64,000 nucleotides of DNA from the NCBI RefSeq assembly GCF_022458985.1, contig NC_061770.1, positions 35,879,599 through 35,943,598 of the forward strand, written 5' to 3'. The position numbers were made by a program, and so were the translations under genes. This DNA comes from Mugil cephalus. Lineage: Eukaryota > Chordata > Actinopteri > Mugiliformes > Mugilidae. The stretch's first letter is position 1. The number at the start of each line of letters is the position of its first letter. Positions 9,901 through 22,700 of the stretch are shown piece after piece. Below the pieces are notes generated by a model. That model ran no database searches, was not told the DNA's origin, and was given only the letters and a program-made list of their open reading frames with translations.

Positions 9901-12900
9901 ACAATAACTAATTTGAACCTGTTCATACACAATAATTAAAAGACGTCCTAGTGCTCTGTCCACCACTTACCTCACTGCTCACACTGCTTTAACAACCACA
10001 AATGCAAATACAATGGGGGGGGAAAAAGTCATAATTAATCATTCAATCTTTGCACCTATGCCAGAACAACTATCAGAGAGAACGTGGATATTATCCGTCT
10101 ACAGAAGCAACTTTCAGACAAGAGCGCAGCCTTGAGAGTCACCCAGGAGAAATTCACTGACCTGCAAGAGGTTAGATGTGCAATCTTCAGTTCTGCAACT
10201 CTACCATCATCTGTTTTGTTATATTACTGTGTTGGCAGCAGCTTACTAGTCTTCTTCTTTCTTTTCAGGCGTACGAGCATCAGCTAGAAGAGGTAATGGT
10301 CGCACACACACAAAGTTTAAAGAATATTTAATGAATACTCCTTGTAGTAATTTTAAATGTATGCCTCAGGGTCAGAGGTCACTGAGGGAAAGCCATTCAG
10401 CCCTGCTGGAGAAAGTGGAGCAGTTGACAGAACAACTGAAGCAAGAAAGACAGAGGGCCCTGGAACTGGAGGGACAACTCACCTCCACCACTCTGTCTCG
10501 ACAAACCCTGGACAAGGTGCCGCATCTGAATCAAGAGACGACAACTTAGATGCAGATCTTTCATGAGATGAAGATTCAGTCTTTTCTCTTTCAGCTCCAA
10601 GAAAGGATATCAGACTTGGAAGGAGAGAGAGATCTGATTAAAAAGAACTACGACACTCTGCTAGAAAGGTAGGAGCTTTATTCTTGTAGGCACGCTAAAA
10701 TATTAACAAGGCAAATATGTTGACATTGTTTCTGTGGCGAATTAAATCGACTTTATTCTTTTTCTTAGGACTTTATCTGCCCAAAGCAGCCTTCATGGTC
10801 ACGTAGAAAAACATAGAAACGTGGACCAGATGAGGGAGAAGGCAGAGGAAAACATCTGCAGCACGGATATCATGAGACTGGAGCAAATGCTTCAAGCAGA
10901 GAGGCAGGAAAGAGGCCGTCTGGAGCTGGAGGTGGAACGACTGAGGCAAGAGAACGAGAGAGTGGAAGAGCAAAGTGGGCAAGAAGGTGGTGAGAGGTCA
11001 TATTCGCTTTGACGATGAGGAACCCCAGTTTTCCGCCTCATTCATTCAATATTCATTTACCTGTGTGTGTCTGGTGTTGTCCTCTTTAGAGTTTTCTGTG
11101 TTGAAAAGAGACAAACAGGCACATCTGGAACGGCAGATACTCCAGTACAGGGAGCAGGTATCTGCTCTGGAGGACAGACTGGACTCTGTCACCAAGGTCT
11201 GAACAGCAATTTCACATTTCCTCTTGTTTCAGCCCTTCACCTGAAAGAGCTTTCATCCCCCTCTGTCTCTACTCTCTTCCAGGAGTTTGACATGAGCGTC
11301 GAGGAGCTCAGTGAAACTCTTTTGCAGATCAAGGTTTGCAATCTCTTGTACGAATTCTTTTCTTTTCATCAACAACACCAATTACAATTAATACTTTTTT
11401 CATGACGCCCGTCCATCCGCAGGCATTCAGGATGCAGCAGGAGAGCAGGGAGAACCTGCACTTTCTCTTATCTGATGGGAAGGTGGACGAATCGTCCCGT
11501 GAGCTGGTCAACATCCAGGCGTCGCACGCCGAGACCGTGCTCGAGCTGCAGAAAACCAGAGACCTTCTACTGCTGGAGCACCGAATCACTCAAGACCTGC
11601 AGGTCTAGCCACTTTCTTTTCTCTTAGGTTTTTTCTTCACATTTTAACTAAACACGTCTCAACTAAAACTCTACTTCCTCCCCAAGGAGGAGTTAAATAT
11701 GGTGAAGCAAAGGGTGGAGAGGGAGACGGAGGAGAGCAGGAGGAGGATGTCGGAGAAAGACAAACTTTTAGCGAAAAGAACTCTGCAGATCAATTCTTTA
11801 CAAGGTATCACAACATCTGTGCTCATGTCTGTAAAAAACAGTGGTGTATAATCAGCCTCTTACATCTCAGAACCTCTGTTTTCTCTCGTCTGTATGTGCA
11901 GCTCAGCTGAAGGAGTTAGCATACAGCCCCAGGAACTACAAACGGACCATACCAGTACAGTACACTTGGCCAGCTGGAGATCAGGAGATGGTACAGCCCA
12001 GTGAGGATGACATGTCCTTCTCTCAGCTGAAGGCTGGCGAGTCTTTGCTGGAGATCCACCTTAAGGTAAAACCCCCACATGTCTGAACTGATGACTTTAG
12101 AAACAAAAACCATGCAGGTAACTGATGTTTGCTGATTTTTCACGTCCAGGCCGCCACCTTCACCCCAGCTGGGCTTCGTGTTATGGGCAGCGTCCATCCC
12201 GGAGCTGGCAGAAGTGAAGGCATTGTGACCTTCTGCACCTACAGCCTTCTGGACTTTGAGGTGCACTCCACGCCTCTGGTGTCGGGAAGTCAACCCAGCT
12301 ATGGCTTCACGTCTCGCTACGCGCTGACAGTCCGGGATCTGGGCAGGCTGGGGGGTCAGGGGTCAAGGGTCAGAGTGGAGCTCCACCAGGCGTTGGGAGG
12401 AGTCAAGTTTATGACTCACGGAAGTGGACACATGTCTCTCATCGGTGCCATAGAGAGGAGAGGGGAGCGTATCGGCGGACGGGTCAATATCACCGGTCGG
12501 TAATGTTATTTAGAGAGTTGCATAACTTAAAAAAGAACATAAATTCAAGTGTCTCCATCTCTGTCCTAGGACGTGAGGGTGAAATGGTTGGTGTTGTGGA
12601 TTTCTGGGTGCGCCTGTTCCCTCCTGCAGAGCCTGTGGATGGTGTGGCTGAGAGTGGAACTGAGAGGAGACAGAAGAGTCCCTTTCAGGTCACTTTTGGC
12701 TGGCAAGACATCGGCCATGAGGTAAAACGAAAAAGGAAGATCGAGTTTATATTAACATTTAGGCAAAATTGGATCCTTTCAGTCTGGAAGACAAAACGCT
12801 GTCTCCATCTGCTGGTTCAGTCCTGACCAGATTATACTGAAATAGTATAAACTCAGTTCAGCATCTACTGAATATGCTATGAAAGTATAAACAAGGTGCA

Positions 12901-15900
12901 AGAAGTGTTATGTGTATAGTGATCCGTGTGGCAGGTTGCTGCATTTATTTGCCCAAAATGAAGTTTCATTGAACTAAACTTGCCTCATTATGTTGTGGTA
13001 GAAGTAATGGTGCGTTCAATTTACACTCAGAACTCGGGATTTCTGAGTTCTGAGTTGGAATTTTCAACTGGAACGTCCCCTGAAGTCGTAGAATCCTCAC
13101 TACCCTCGAGTTGATTTTTCAAGATGGCCGCCCCGTGTGTAAACAGTAATTAGAAGCTCCTGTGATATTCTGTTTATTAGCTCTTTTGATTAGTTTTTTT
13201 GTTGCAATAAATATTAAATCAGTCTTTCCACATACATACATTGAAATGCTGTTACAGTGTAATTTTTAATGTGTTATATGGGAACTACAAGCTCAGCTAA
13301 AAACAATAGCCTGGTGAAACCAAAACAGAGCCAAACACCACTGTGGCAAACTGTGGTTAATAGTGTATTTTTTTCTATATTTACATTAAACAATTAAAAC
13401 TTTTGAATATTTCTATTTATAAATCTCTGCCTGGTGTGGTCTTGTAGATTTCATCACTGTGAATAATTCAAGTAAAAAACTGATCAGCTGGTTCAAGTTA
13501 TCTGTTCAATTTACAATTTGTGTAGCTTAAATAGCCTAAATTTAGTATAACATTACAGCAGTAATATTTTTAAAAATATTTTATTTCACTGTGCACTCAA
13601 TTATTGAACACACCAAGTTACATTTGGACAAGGCAAGAGCTTTCATGGACGCTGCCATCTTGTTTTACCGACTGAAACGCCAATAACTCAGGTGTGACGT
13701 CATTCCCAGTGACGATTTCCGCCGTAAATGAAACGCACCATGAGAAACAAGCATGTTCAGGATCTTTCCTTCTTGCTTCTGATGTATTATTCGCGGCAGG
13801 AGTTACACGACTATGGCGGAGGGATCCCCAATGAGCTGGTGGTGATGCTGGAGCGCTGTGTGGGCCTCAGTACTCGATGGCCGGGACTACTTCCCGACGC
13901 ATATTTGACGTACAGGTTCTACGACCTCCCGCCTCATGTCTCCAAGACAGCCCAGTGCACAGCTGACCCGGTGTTCAATGATGCCACCAGCTACCCACTA
14001 GCAGTAACAGCTGACGTGTTGCACTACCTCAGGTATGCTCGTTTAAAACTATAAATGCAAAACAGTCTTTACAACAAAAAAAAAACATTCAAACAACAAA
14101 CAATACCATTCAACTGCATTTTGTTGCCCAGGTCCAGCAGTCTGTGGGTGTATGTGTTTGACGACAGTGATGACCAGGTACCACCAGCCTACCTGGCCAA
14201 GACCCCCATCCCACTGAGAGCCCTGGCTACAGGCAGAGAAATCAGAGGTGCATGATCACTATAGGAGGCATTCATTAAGACGCAGTGTTGTTGCAGATCG
14301 ACACCCTCATCCCCTTCTGAAACGCCTCTTTCTGTGCTGTCAGGTGATTATGTTTTGAGGGATTCAGCCGGTGGACCGCGGGGCATGGTCAGAGTCATGA
14401 TGAAATGGAAGTACCCCTTTCAGCCGACGGCGGGCGCCGCGCCGGGCGGACAGGGGAGAGGGGCAGACAGACAAGTCAGGGCGATGGAAAGCACTGAGAG
14501 TGAGGAGAGGAGACGGGAGGAGGGTGAAGCGTCACAGAGGCCCGTGGCCAAGCCCAGAGTGAAGGTGATGTTCTTTAACCCTCGCGCCCTGATAAGGGCA
14601 GAAAAGTGTCCTCTTCCATTTTTATTTTTTTTTTGATAACTTTGTGGTAGTTGTGGCTTTTGCTATCATATTTGGCATATATGTATATATATATATATGT
14701 ATATTAGCAAATTTTGATATTTCAAACTCAAACCCCATAATGTTCCATTGTTACACTGTGGAACCTAAATTGTTACGTTCTTAACATTAAGGGACAAAAG
14801 TGTCCTCTTCAAAAACACCCCAAAAATAGCACATGTAAATTTTTTTTCTACTTTTCTTTACATAAATCTTTTATTTTACTTCCATACTAATCAGAAATAC
14901 CAAATGTTTGATTAATTACTGACTTTTAACCGTTTATATCCCAGTGTTTGTGATGGCATCACACAAAATATTGAAATATTTTCAATAATCTAAATGCAAA
15001 GCAGAATTTTTCTTGAGGGAAGTGTGTTTTTTTGAAGAAATTTAGATTTTTTTTTTTTTTTTTTTGCAGGATTTACCAGTAGTTCTCTGAGAAGGCGTGG
15101 TTGTGTTTTATTTGTGCAAACTGCTAAAAAAACAAAACAAAGCGTGAATGCTAAAATATACGATACCTTTCCATTGAAAGACACTTCCTGTTCTCTAAAC
15201 ACCTGTTATTCTTATGGCTTTACCCCAGACTCAGCAACCTGACCCCAAGGAAACCAAAGCTGCGCAGAAAGAGAAAGAAGCCTGGGTATGGTTTCAAGCT
15301 GAATTATACGTGGATGAGTGTTTTTCAGCAGAAGCGCACAATGCACTTCATGTATTTGTGTGCTTGCCCACAGCCTCGGCCTCCGCCCGTCAGACAGAAA
15401 AGCTCACATGTTGTGAGAGCAGAGGGGCCAACGCCTGTGAAACCACCGGACGCTCGTCAGTCTGCGAACAGGAAGAGATCCACCAAGAGGTCACCTGACC
15501 GTCGCCAGAGAACACCTCATCTGACACCTGAGACCAGACTAGTCACGCCCTCTCACCTACCAACCGCTAAGTAAGTTGCAGGATTTATTTATTTATTTTT
15601 AATCTAGATTTACTTTTATATGCAGCGTTAACAGATGTGTATAGTTGTTAAATTATCATGTAAATAGACAAATGTGCCTCTTTTTCCACATGTCCTCATC
15701 TGCTATGAATTTTTTCAAGATGAAATAATGAATATATAATGAATTTCATTTTATGTCAGATCTGCAAAGGAGAAATCTTCCAGAAAATCCCCCACCACGT
15801 CGAGGAGAAGCTCCTCCAGCGATGAGAGGACTCAGGTCAGCTCACTCTCTGTCTCTGCTTCTGACGCACAAAGACTTTTATCAGTCAGAACAGTGGTGCG

Positions 15901-18557
15901 TGAAGATAATCAGTGTAATCTACAGTGAAAAGATGACAAGTCGCATATTTTTATTTCTTTTATTTTCCAGGACCTTCCCCCTGTGGACCGGGCGTCAGTG
16001 GCTGAAGAGGAGAGGAGTGAGAGTGGTAACCAGCTAAATGCCTAATAAACAAAACGTTAACCCATCGTTCAAAATAGTGAAGCGTCACATGGTGACAGGG
16101 TTTTCATTTTCTAATTCTTCTCCTGTTATGTTTGACTGCACAGCTGAAGCCGCTGAATCTTCAGAGTCAAGCTCCTCGCATAGCGACATCGTCATCATTC
16201 CACCAAAACGGAAAATGAGGAAGGTACGTGCTATAGAGGGTGTGCAGTGATGTCACTGCCGCCCGAGGTCACGCCCCCTGAGTGGCAAAAACAGGGTGAA
16301 ATGTATCAGTAAATAGAGAGAGACCGGGGAAAAATGTGGATTATCAGATCAAATTAAGGATAATTGGACTCAACAATGATCCAAACGATCTAGAATGGAT
16401 TTAGAAAAGTGGATTAGCCTCAGTTTCAGTTAGTTTAAGTTCATTTTAATCACAATACAGTAGCGTCCCGATGGGACGTTAAAAGGATGACGAGGAGTCA
16501 TCGCAAATATTCCATTTATGGACAACAAACTTATCTGACAGCCCTCCAGAACATAACTAAAGAAGTAACTTAAGGTTTGACTTCATCAAAAAATATAGCA
16601 TAAATTAACATTACCTGGCACTAAATGTGAACCACAACACCAGGTTTCCAGTTGTTTTTCCCTAATGCAGCGATCCATTTACTTTTCTTTTCTTTCTCAT
16701 ATCTCTGGCTGCTTTTCAAATCTGTTGGTACAGCCCATTTTTAAAATAATTTTACAATTTAGACGCTATTAAAGCCTGTGATTCAAGCTAATGCTGCTAA
16801 TCTCCATGTTCAATTGTCACTTTTTGCCACTCAGTGGCCGTAACCATGGAGACTTTGCCTGTGGTGACGTCACGTTCATACCCTCTATATAATGCACAGT
16901 ATGTGTCGCTACAGAAAGATGAGTTGGATCATTCGCCTTAAAATTCTGGCCCGGCGTAATGATATAAATAGAAAACGTACGTGTGTGTGTGTTTCAGGGA
17001 GATAAGCTCAGAGTCGAGATTCTGTCCCTGACGTTTGAACCGTCCTCGCATGTGGTTCTGGATAAGTCGGTGCAGCGTGTCTATGTGGAATATCGGCTGC
17101 TGGGCGTCCCAATGGAGACCACGGAAACACCCATGTCCCTCCGCAAACCCACGAAGGGGGAGGAGGTTTACTACAACTTCACACGAGGTGAGAGTAGTGT
17201 TGTGTGTTATTATGTGTCCCTGAAGGATTACGTTATCTTATCTCGAAAATCTCTCTGTGTGTCCCAGTGATTTATGTGGATGGTTCACAGTCGGCCCCAC
17301 TCAGACAGTATCTTTACACCATGTTGGAGGGCACTGACCCCAACCAAGGAAGGTAATGTTGTTTGGAATTAATGCATCTGTTTTTTTTTCCTTTGTTCCT
17401 CGTGGACATTTTCCAAAAATGCAAGTGTGTGTGTTTTTTCGGCAGGCTAAAGTTCACAGTCGTCAGTGAGCCAATGGATGACGACGAGGAGTGTGTGGAC
17501 GTTGGACACGCTTTTCTGGACCTACAGGAACTGTTGCTCACAGGAAACGATGTCACTGAACAGCAAATTGACAGTAGGTGGAGGAGTGGCAAACTTTGTC
17601 AATTGTATATATTTCATGGTCCACTGTGGGGATGAAAATAACAACGATCAGACCAGAGACTGAGGTGAATTGGGTTCGTTTACTCTCCACACAATTAAAA
17701 CCCTGAAACTGTAAGGTTGCTAGGAAACCGGCATAAACTCTCTGGTTGCTAAGCAACTGTAAACTCTAACTCTTGGCCCTGAAGAAAACTTTATAAAAAT
17801 CATACCCCAAATCCAACCTGAATGAATAAGTGTCATAACTAATCCATTAAAAAGCCATTAAAGGTTCCAAAGTAATTAAATTGAACATTAGCATTGGTTA
17901 TTATTTTTTTAATATGACATAATTTGATATCAGTTTAAATGACACATGTATAGTCTGCATTCTGATGTTAACCAACCAATAAGAACAACCCTATAATCCC
18001 CTCACTTGTATACGGAAGTATAAAGGGAAAATAATGCATAACTGAATACAATAGCACATAGAATTTTTAATTTTTTTTAAATAAATCAGTGTTTTAATGA
18101 AATGACGACTCAAATAAATATAGATTCAAATTAAATTATAAATATAAATTTACGTAATTTAACTCATTGAGTTATTTATTTATTTTGGCAGTTCTGGTGC
18201 TCCATATATCTGGAAACAGATATATCTGGAAACAGATATACCAAAAAAATGACAACATTTTGTAATTTTGTAGGTCATGTGAGTATCATTTAAGTTGTCT
18301 TACTGTATTTTGGAATCTGTGTTTCTCCAGTTATGAGTGTGGATGAAGACAGGGAGGTGATAGGAAACCTGAAAGTGTCTCTGGAAGCAGCGAAAGCGCT
18401 GACTGGAATATACCAGGAGTTTCACCAGAAGGACGAGGCCAAGAGCGACGGCGAGACTGACGAGGAGGGAGAAGAGGAGGAAGAGGAGGAGAAAGAGAAA
18501 GAAGAAGAGGAGAAAAAAGATCCGATACAAACAATAGAGTATGATGATGACTTCTAA
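6981..18557 (+). CDS. rpgrip1: RPGR-interacting protein 1
   Basis: About 30 coding exons give roughly 1,350 residues. The N-terminus DETAGDLPVRDVGL matches the RPGRIP1 and RPGRIP1L start. Exons from 7553 to 11803 encode long coiled coils, including ASHAETVLELQKTRDLLL. Two C2 domains follow: 11901-12720 (FCTYSLLDFEV, GVVDFWVRLFPP) and 13799-14564 (YRFYDLPPH, YVFDDSDD). A low-complexity basic linker lies at 15228-16222. The RPGR-interacting domain is at 16998-18450 (ETPMSLRKPTKGEEVYYNF, LKFTVVSEPMDDDEECVDVG). The last block fits RPGRIP1 better than RPGRIP1L. In vertebrates this protein anchors RPGR in the photoreceptor connecting cilium, and mammalian loss causes retinal dystrophy. The C-terminus carries an extra acidic tail (see findings). 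The junction between the exon ending near 8317 and the one starting near 9064 is out of phase with the most obvious splice sites. PolyA signal AATAAA is near 18633. Introns hold several MITEs. Confidence 0.92.
8349..8897 (+). mobile_element. Short TIR transposon (MITE), copy B, same family as 5193-5876
   Basis: Ends CATAGACCCCTTCA and TGAAGGGGTCTATA form inverted repeats. It lies in an rpgrip1 intron, in opposite orientation to copy A. The interior shares the CAGTTTCAGCCTGGAT-type and GCTAGCGTTAGC-type blocks of copy A in reverse complement. A 74-codon open stretch at 8456-8680 lies inside it and is not considered a gene. Confidence 0.72.
9380..9862. repeat. Possible short inverted-repeat element in an rpgrip1 intron
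   Basis: Left part reads GACCTCCTGGGACCCTGTG and right part GGGTCTCAGGAGGTTATTT. The right end in reverse complement is AACCTCCTGAGACCC, so about 15 bases pair with one mismatch. No coding potential. The inverted pair may be the ends of an old MITE. Confidence 0.35.
13007..13741. mobile_element. MITE with ATGGTGCGTT ends in an rpgrip1 intron
   Basis: Left end ATGGTGCGTTCAATTTAC and right end GTAAATGAAACGCACCAT are near-perfect inverted repeats about 0.73 kb apart. Next to the ends lie AAGATGGCCGCC and TGCCATCTTG, extending the inverted match loosely, and a TGACGTCA at 13695-13702. No transposase is visible. It lies between the exon ending at 12720 and the one starting near 13799. Confidence 0.72.
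16232..16889. mobile_element. MITE with TATAGAGGGT ends in an rpgrip1 intron
   Basis: Left end TATAGAGGGTGTGCAGTGAT and right end TTCATACCCTCTATA are inverted, with GTGATGTCAC on one side and GTGACGTCAC on the other. GAGTGGCAAAAA near the left is matched by TTTTTGCCACTC near the right. This gives imperfect TIRs of roughly 80 bases around an AT-rich core without a gene. Confidence 0.75.
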
Positions 18558-19713
18558 AAGTAGAAACGTATTGAAATGTTTAAGCACCAGGAAGTCTTTT
18601 CCCTGTTTGTGGCGTTTTCAACATTTTGAGCAGAATAAAGTCATTTTTGAAAGATATAATTAATGTCCAGTGTTTCCAGTTTTGCATTTAATCCACTGCA
18701 TCCACATCATGTGACTTGTGTTATATAAACCCACCCAAACTGGCACATGAACTCTGAACCTGAAGTTGTTGGTTGTTTTCCTAAGTTGTGTTTAATAAAA
18801 TCATCTCAAACTACCTCATCTGTGTACAAGGTATTATAACAAAGTGGAGGCGCATAGTGCACAAACTTCAAACAAACAGAAAAAACAGGCAGTGGACACA
18901 ATCATACAAAATATGTGAATGAACGAATGCTGTTCCAAACAATAAAAAACGAAATAAGTAAAATAATTACATCATTAAAATAAATTATTGAAAAGTATGA
19001 AGAATTGCTATAAAATGTAAACTTGCAACTTTCTGACACTGTGCCCTCCTCTTCTGTCCTCCTCATCATAAATGTCTCATATTCGGTTTTGTTGTTTAAG
19101 GTTTGTTTTGTTGCCACAACTCAGTAGGTTAGTTTCTTTCCACTGTGTTCATACATTACCTTGAATGACTAAAGTATCGAAAGTATCGCAATTTTTATTT
19201 TCGAATCGATTTTAGAGAATAAAGAATCGGAAGTATCGATATTTCGGTATCGATCCGCACATCAATAATTAGTTTAGGAACAGTGCGTACATAGCAAACA
19301 CTTTGGCCCGTCAGTGAATGTTGGTGTATAGACAGGCACACAAGTCAACATGATAGCAATATTTTAATTTAACTTTTTAATTCAATTGTTCAATATAAGC
19401 TTTAAAAAATGACTTTTTTTATACATATATATAGTGCAGTTGAGGTCAGTGAAGTCGTTATAATGTTGACGCCGAGAATCATAGCTGAAATGAGAATTAT
19501 CCGACGGTCAGTAAAAGCATCTCAGAATTAGCGACACCTGTGTTTTTGGATTAACGGCAGATTCGAGAAATTTCCCCAAAGCAACTCCGTTTCTATGGTT
19601 TTTTAAATTAAAAACAAAAACAAGTAAAGAATAAAACCGTAGGTCGGCGTTTGCTTTTTTTAAAAGGGCTAGCTAGTTAGCCGCAAAGTTACTTGCCATC
19701 GTTAAATTCAACA
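18558..19713. other. Intergenic between rpgrip1 and pced1; pced1 5' UTR and promoter region
   Basis: Contains the rpgrip1 polyA signal near 18633 and another AATAAA near 18794. A stretch at about 19173-19262 repeats AAGTATCG and TCGAT-type words, resembling a dispersed fish repeat. The last 60-100 bases before 19714 should be the 5' UTR of pced1. No TATA box is evident. Confidence 0.4.
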
Positions 19714-22700
19714 ATGGTAAGTATTACATAACGGTAATTTAGCATGCTAATGTTAGCTTGTTATTGTTATACCTCCTGGGAGCAGCTTTTAAGGCCTTGG
19801 CTAGCTTATTTTTGGGGTTAAAACAACTTCTCACACTCAAATGTTTTAACTGCGAATGTACAACAGTGTTTGACTTTGTAATTAACAGAAGGAAACCATG
19901 AAGTGCGTGAGCCATAAACAGGCCAGCCAGCTCCTGCACAACAAGTTCATAGTGGTGTTGGGAGACTCCAGTGAGTAAATCATCCTCGATTAAACAATGT
20001 TTGAGCTGGTGGGAATCTTTTAAAAGTGGTTGACAACAACCAAAACTGACTCATGTATCCTCAAAATGACTCCTCTTGCTGTTGAAGTGTTTGCATTGGT
20101 GTTGAAGTGTCCCATTTGTCATTGGTGTCATTGGTGTATTTCCTTCTTAGTTCATCGCGCCATTTATAAGGACCTTGTTCTGCTGATTCAGCAGGACAAA
20201 TACCTCTCCATGAAACAACTAAAAACCAAGGCAAGGCCTAACTTTAATGAGGTGCACTATACTGTTAGAAAGAAGAGGCAATGGAAAATGTAAAAGTGCT
20301 TGACACTGGTCAGAACATCTGTCACTTTTGATCACTAGTCTTTAATCTATGATCTCAAAATCATCTAGCAACTGTTCTGGTTGTAACTATGTGGTCTTGA
20401 CCTCCTCAGGGTGAGATCAGCTTTGAACAGGACTGCCTGGTGGAAGGGGGTTGTCTGGACCACATGCACAATGGGACGGAGTACAGAGAGGTTCGCCAGT
20501 TTCAGTCCAGCCACCACCTTGTTCGCTTTTACTTCGTCACACGCATCTACTCTCGCTACATGCGGAGCGTCATAGCAGACTTGCGCCGCGGCTTGAAGCC
20601 GGATGCGGTCATCGTCAACTCCTGCGTTTGGGATATTTCAAGGTGGGTATCCATTTTTTGAGTTTGGATGGTCAGGATGAGGCCTGTGAACAAGAGTTAC
20701 ACCGCAGGAGGCTGGAGAGGCCTTATTGGCACAAAGGTAGAAATCATAGCTCAGTACCATCTGTGCCGTTAGTACTACTGCTATTGCACATATTTGGATT
20801 CATTTTGTACAAATATTCCTCAGATGATGCTTGTAAAAAGACGCATTGGCCCTGAGTGTGCAGACATCTTGACTTTGGTCTGTGTCACCTTCGACTTTCC
20901 CCAAGAGGGATCGAAAAAATTACATCAATACATCAAATATCAAATATTGCAACTCTAAAGAGAGAAAACAATGATGGGTGCATCACTTCATCTGCCTCTC
21001 TTTTTACCCTGACGCTCCATCACTCTGGATAGGAAATAAATCTGGACTCATCAGACTCATATGACCTTCACCCATTGCTCCAGAGTCCAATCTTAATGCT
21101 CCCTAGCAAACTGAAGCTTGTTTTCTTGTTAAATTAAAAATACAAATGAATAAATAACCCTTAATTGTCCCACATTGGGGAAATTTGTTCCTGTTGTTTA
21201 ACCCATCAGTTTGTTCACACAGCACTCAGTCAGGTAAACTGTGAACAATACTGACAAATGTTGGCATACGAGGAGAAAATACGACGGCTGTTATGTTTTT
21301 TTTTTAGTATGGGCGCCGCCATCTTGCCGTACTTTCCTGTGACGTCATAACGTTGGTGATTCCCATAGTAGTAAACAGTGAAAGAGAGAAGAAAGAGCTT
21401 GATGAAGACAGACGGTGAAAGATAGATGGTTTTAGTCAGATACATGTACGTGTACTTGTTTTTTATCGGATTTTAACGTGTGGTTACAGCTCGCTTAGCT
21501 TACCTGCTACACATGGGTTGTTGCTGTGTCTCTGCTGCTACGTCTTTCAGTGAAAGCATTGCTTCCAACATGTCCACCTGCTGGCGTATAACGTGCAAAG
21601 TAGCGTGATGATACAGGACAGACTGCGGATTAAATGTTGCAGAAGAACGACTGAAACAGTGGCAGCAGGTGGTGTTGCTAACGCGCTCTTCGCTTCAAAC
21701 CACCGGGTTCACCACTTTTTCCACTCTTTATACCGGGTTCAAGATCTTTTTCCATTTCATCATTGTCCATTTCTAACAGCGTTTTTGACTTAAGCAAAAT
21801 TGTTATTTCGGGGATAGTTCACAGTACAAGGACCAATACATGTATGTTTCATTTCCTCTTCAAGAAATGAGAAGCTACTCTTTGCATCAGATGCAGTTAA
21901 GTAACTTGCGGCAGCAAAAAGATAATTGCTGATGCAGTAATTATCTAATAGGATGCTTGTTTGCTTAGTTAAATCCAGGTGGTGACTTTTTTCTTTGATC
22001 AGTGTTTGTCACTGTACTGGATCTTTGGTTTTATTATATCAGAATCCATCTCTCAGTTTATCTGCCAAAGCCACAATAAGCATCCTGAGTTAATGACCTA
22101 AGCCTCCTGCTGTAAAGAGTCTCTTTTTGGTTTCAAGAGCTTGTGGTTGGTGCATTTGTTCTTCATACTGCTTGTACCGTATGTCCATATCTATGTATAT
22201 TTTGTAGGTACAATTCCAAATGGCTTCACAGCTACAAGGAAAACCTGCACGAGTTCTTTGATGACCTGAAAACTGTTCTGCCGGAGGAAACGCTGGTTAT
22301 ATGGAACCTCACCATGCCCTTAGCGGAGAACATCAAAGGCGGCTTCCTGGTGCCTGAGGTACGTCATTAAATTCTGTCTGCATCATAACTACACATCCGG
22401 TCTTGTTAGATCGACTTTGCATGTATTGACCGACACTCGTACCGCTCACAACCACAGTCTGAGGGACATTTAACTGACACGAGTTAAGCCAACATCCATG
22501 TCTGTCCAGACTCTACACATGTGTAGGGAAGACTTTGATGTTTCACATAAGAAATGAATCACTTTATCATTTTGTCCAGTTAGACGGTTGAGTGAAATCT
22601 TCTCATAACTAAATAACTAACTTTTTATGGCCACAAACCGTTATTGGATGTAACTTTTGACTGTCAAATTCAGCTCAGTTCATCCTATGTCTGAATCTGG

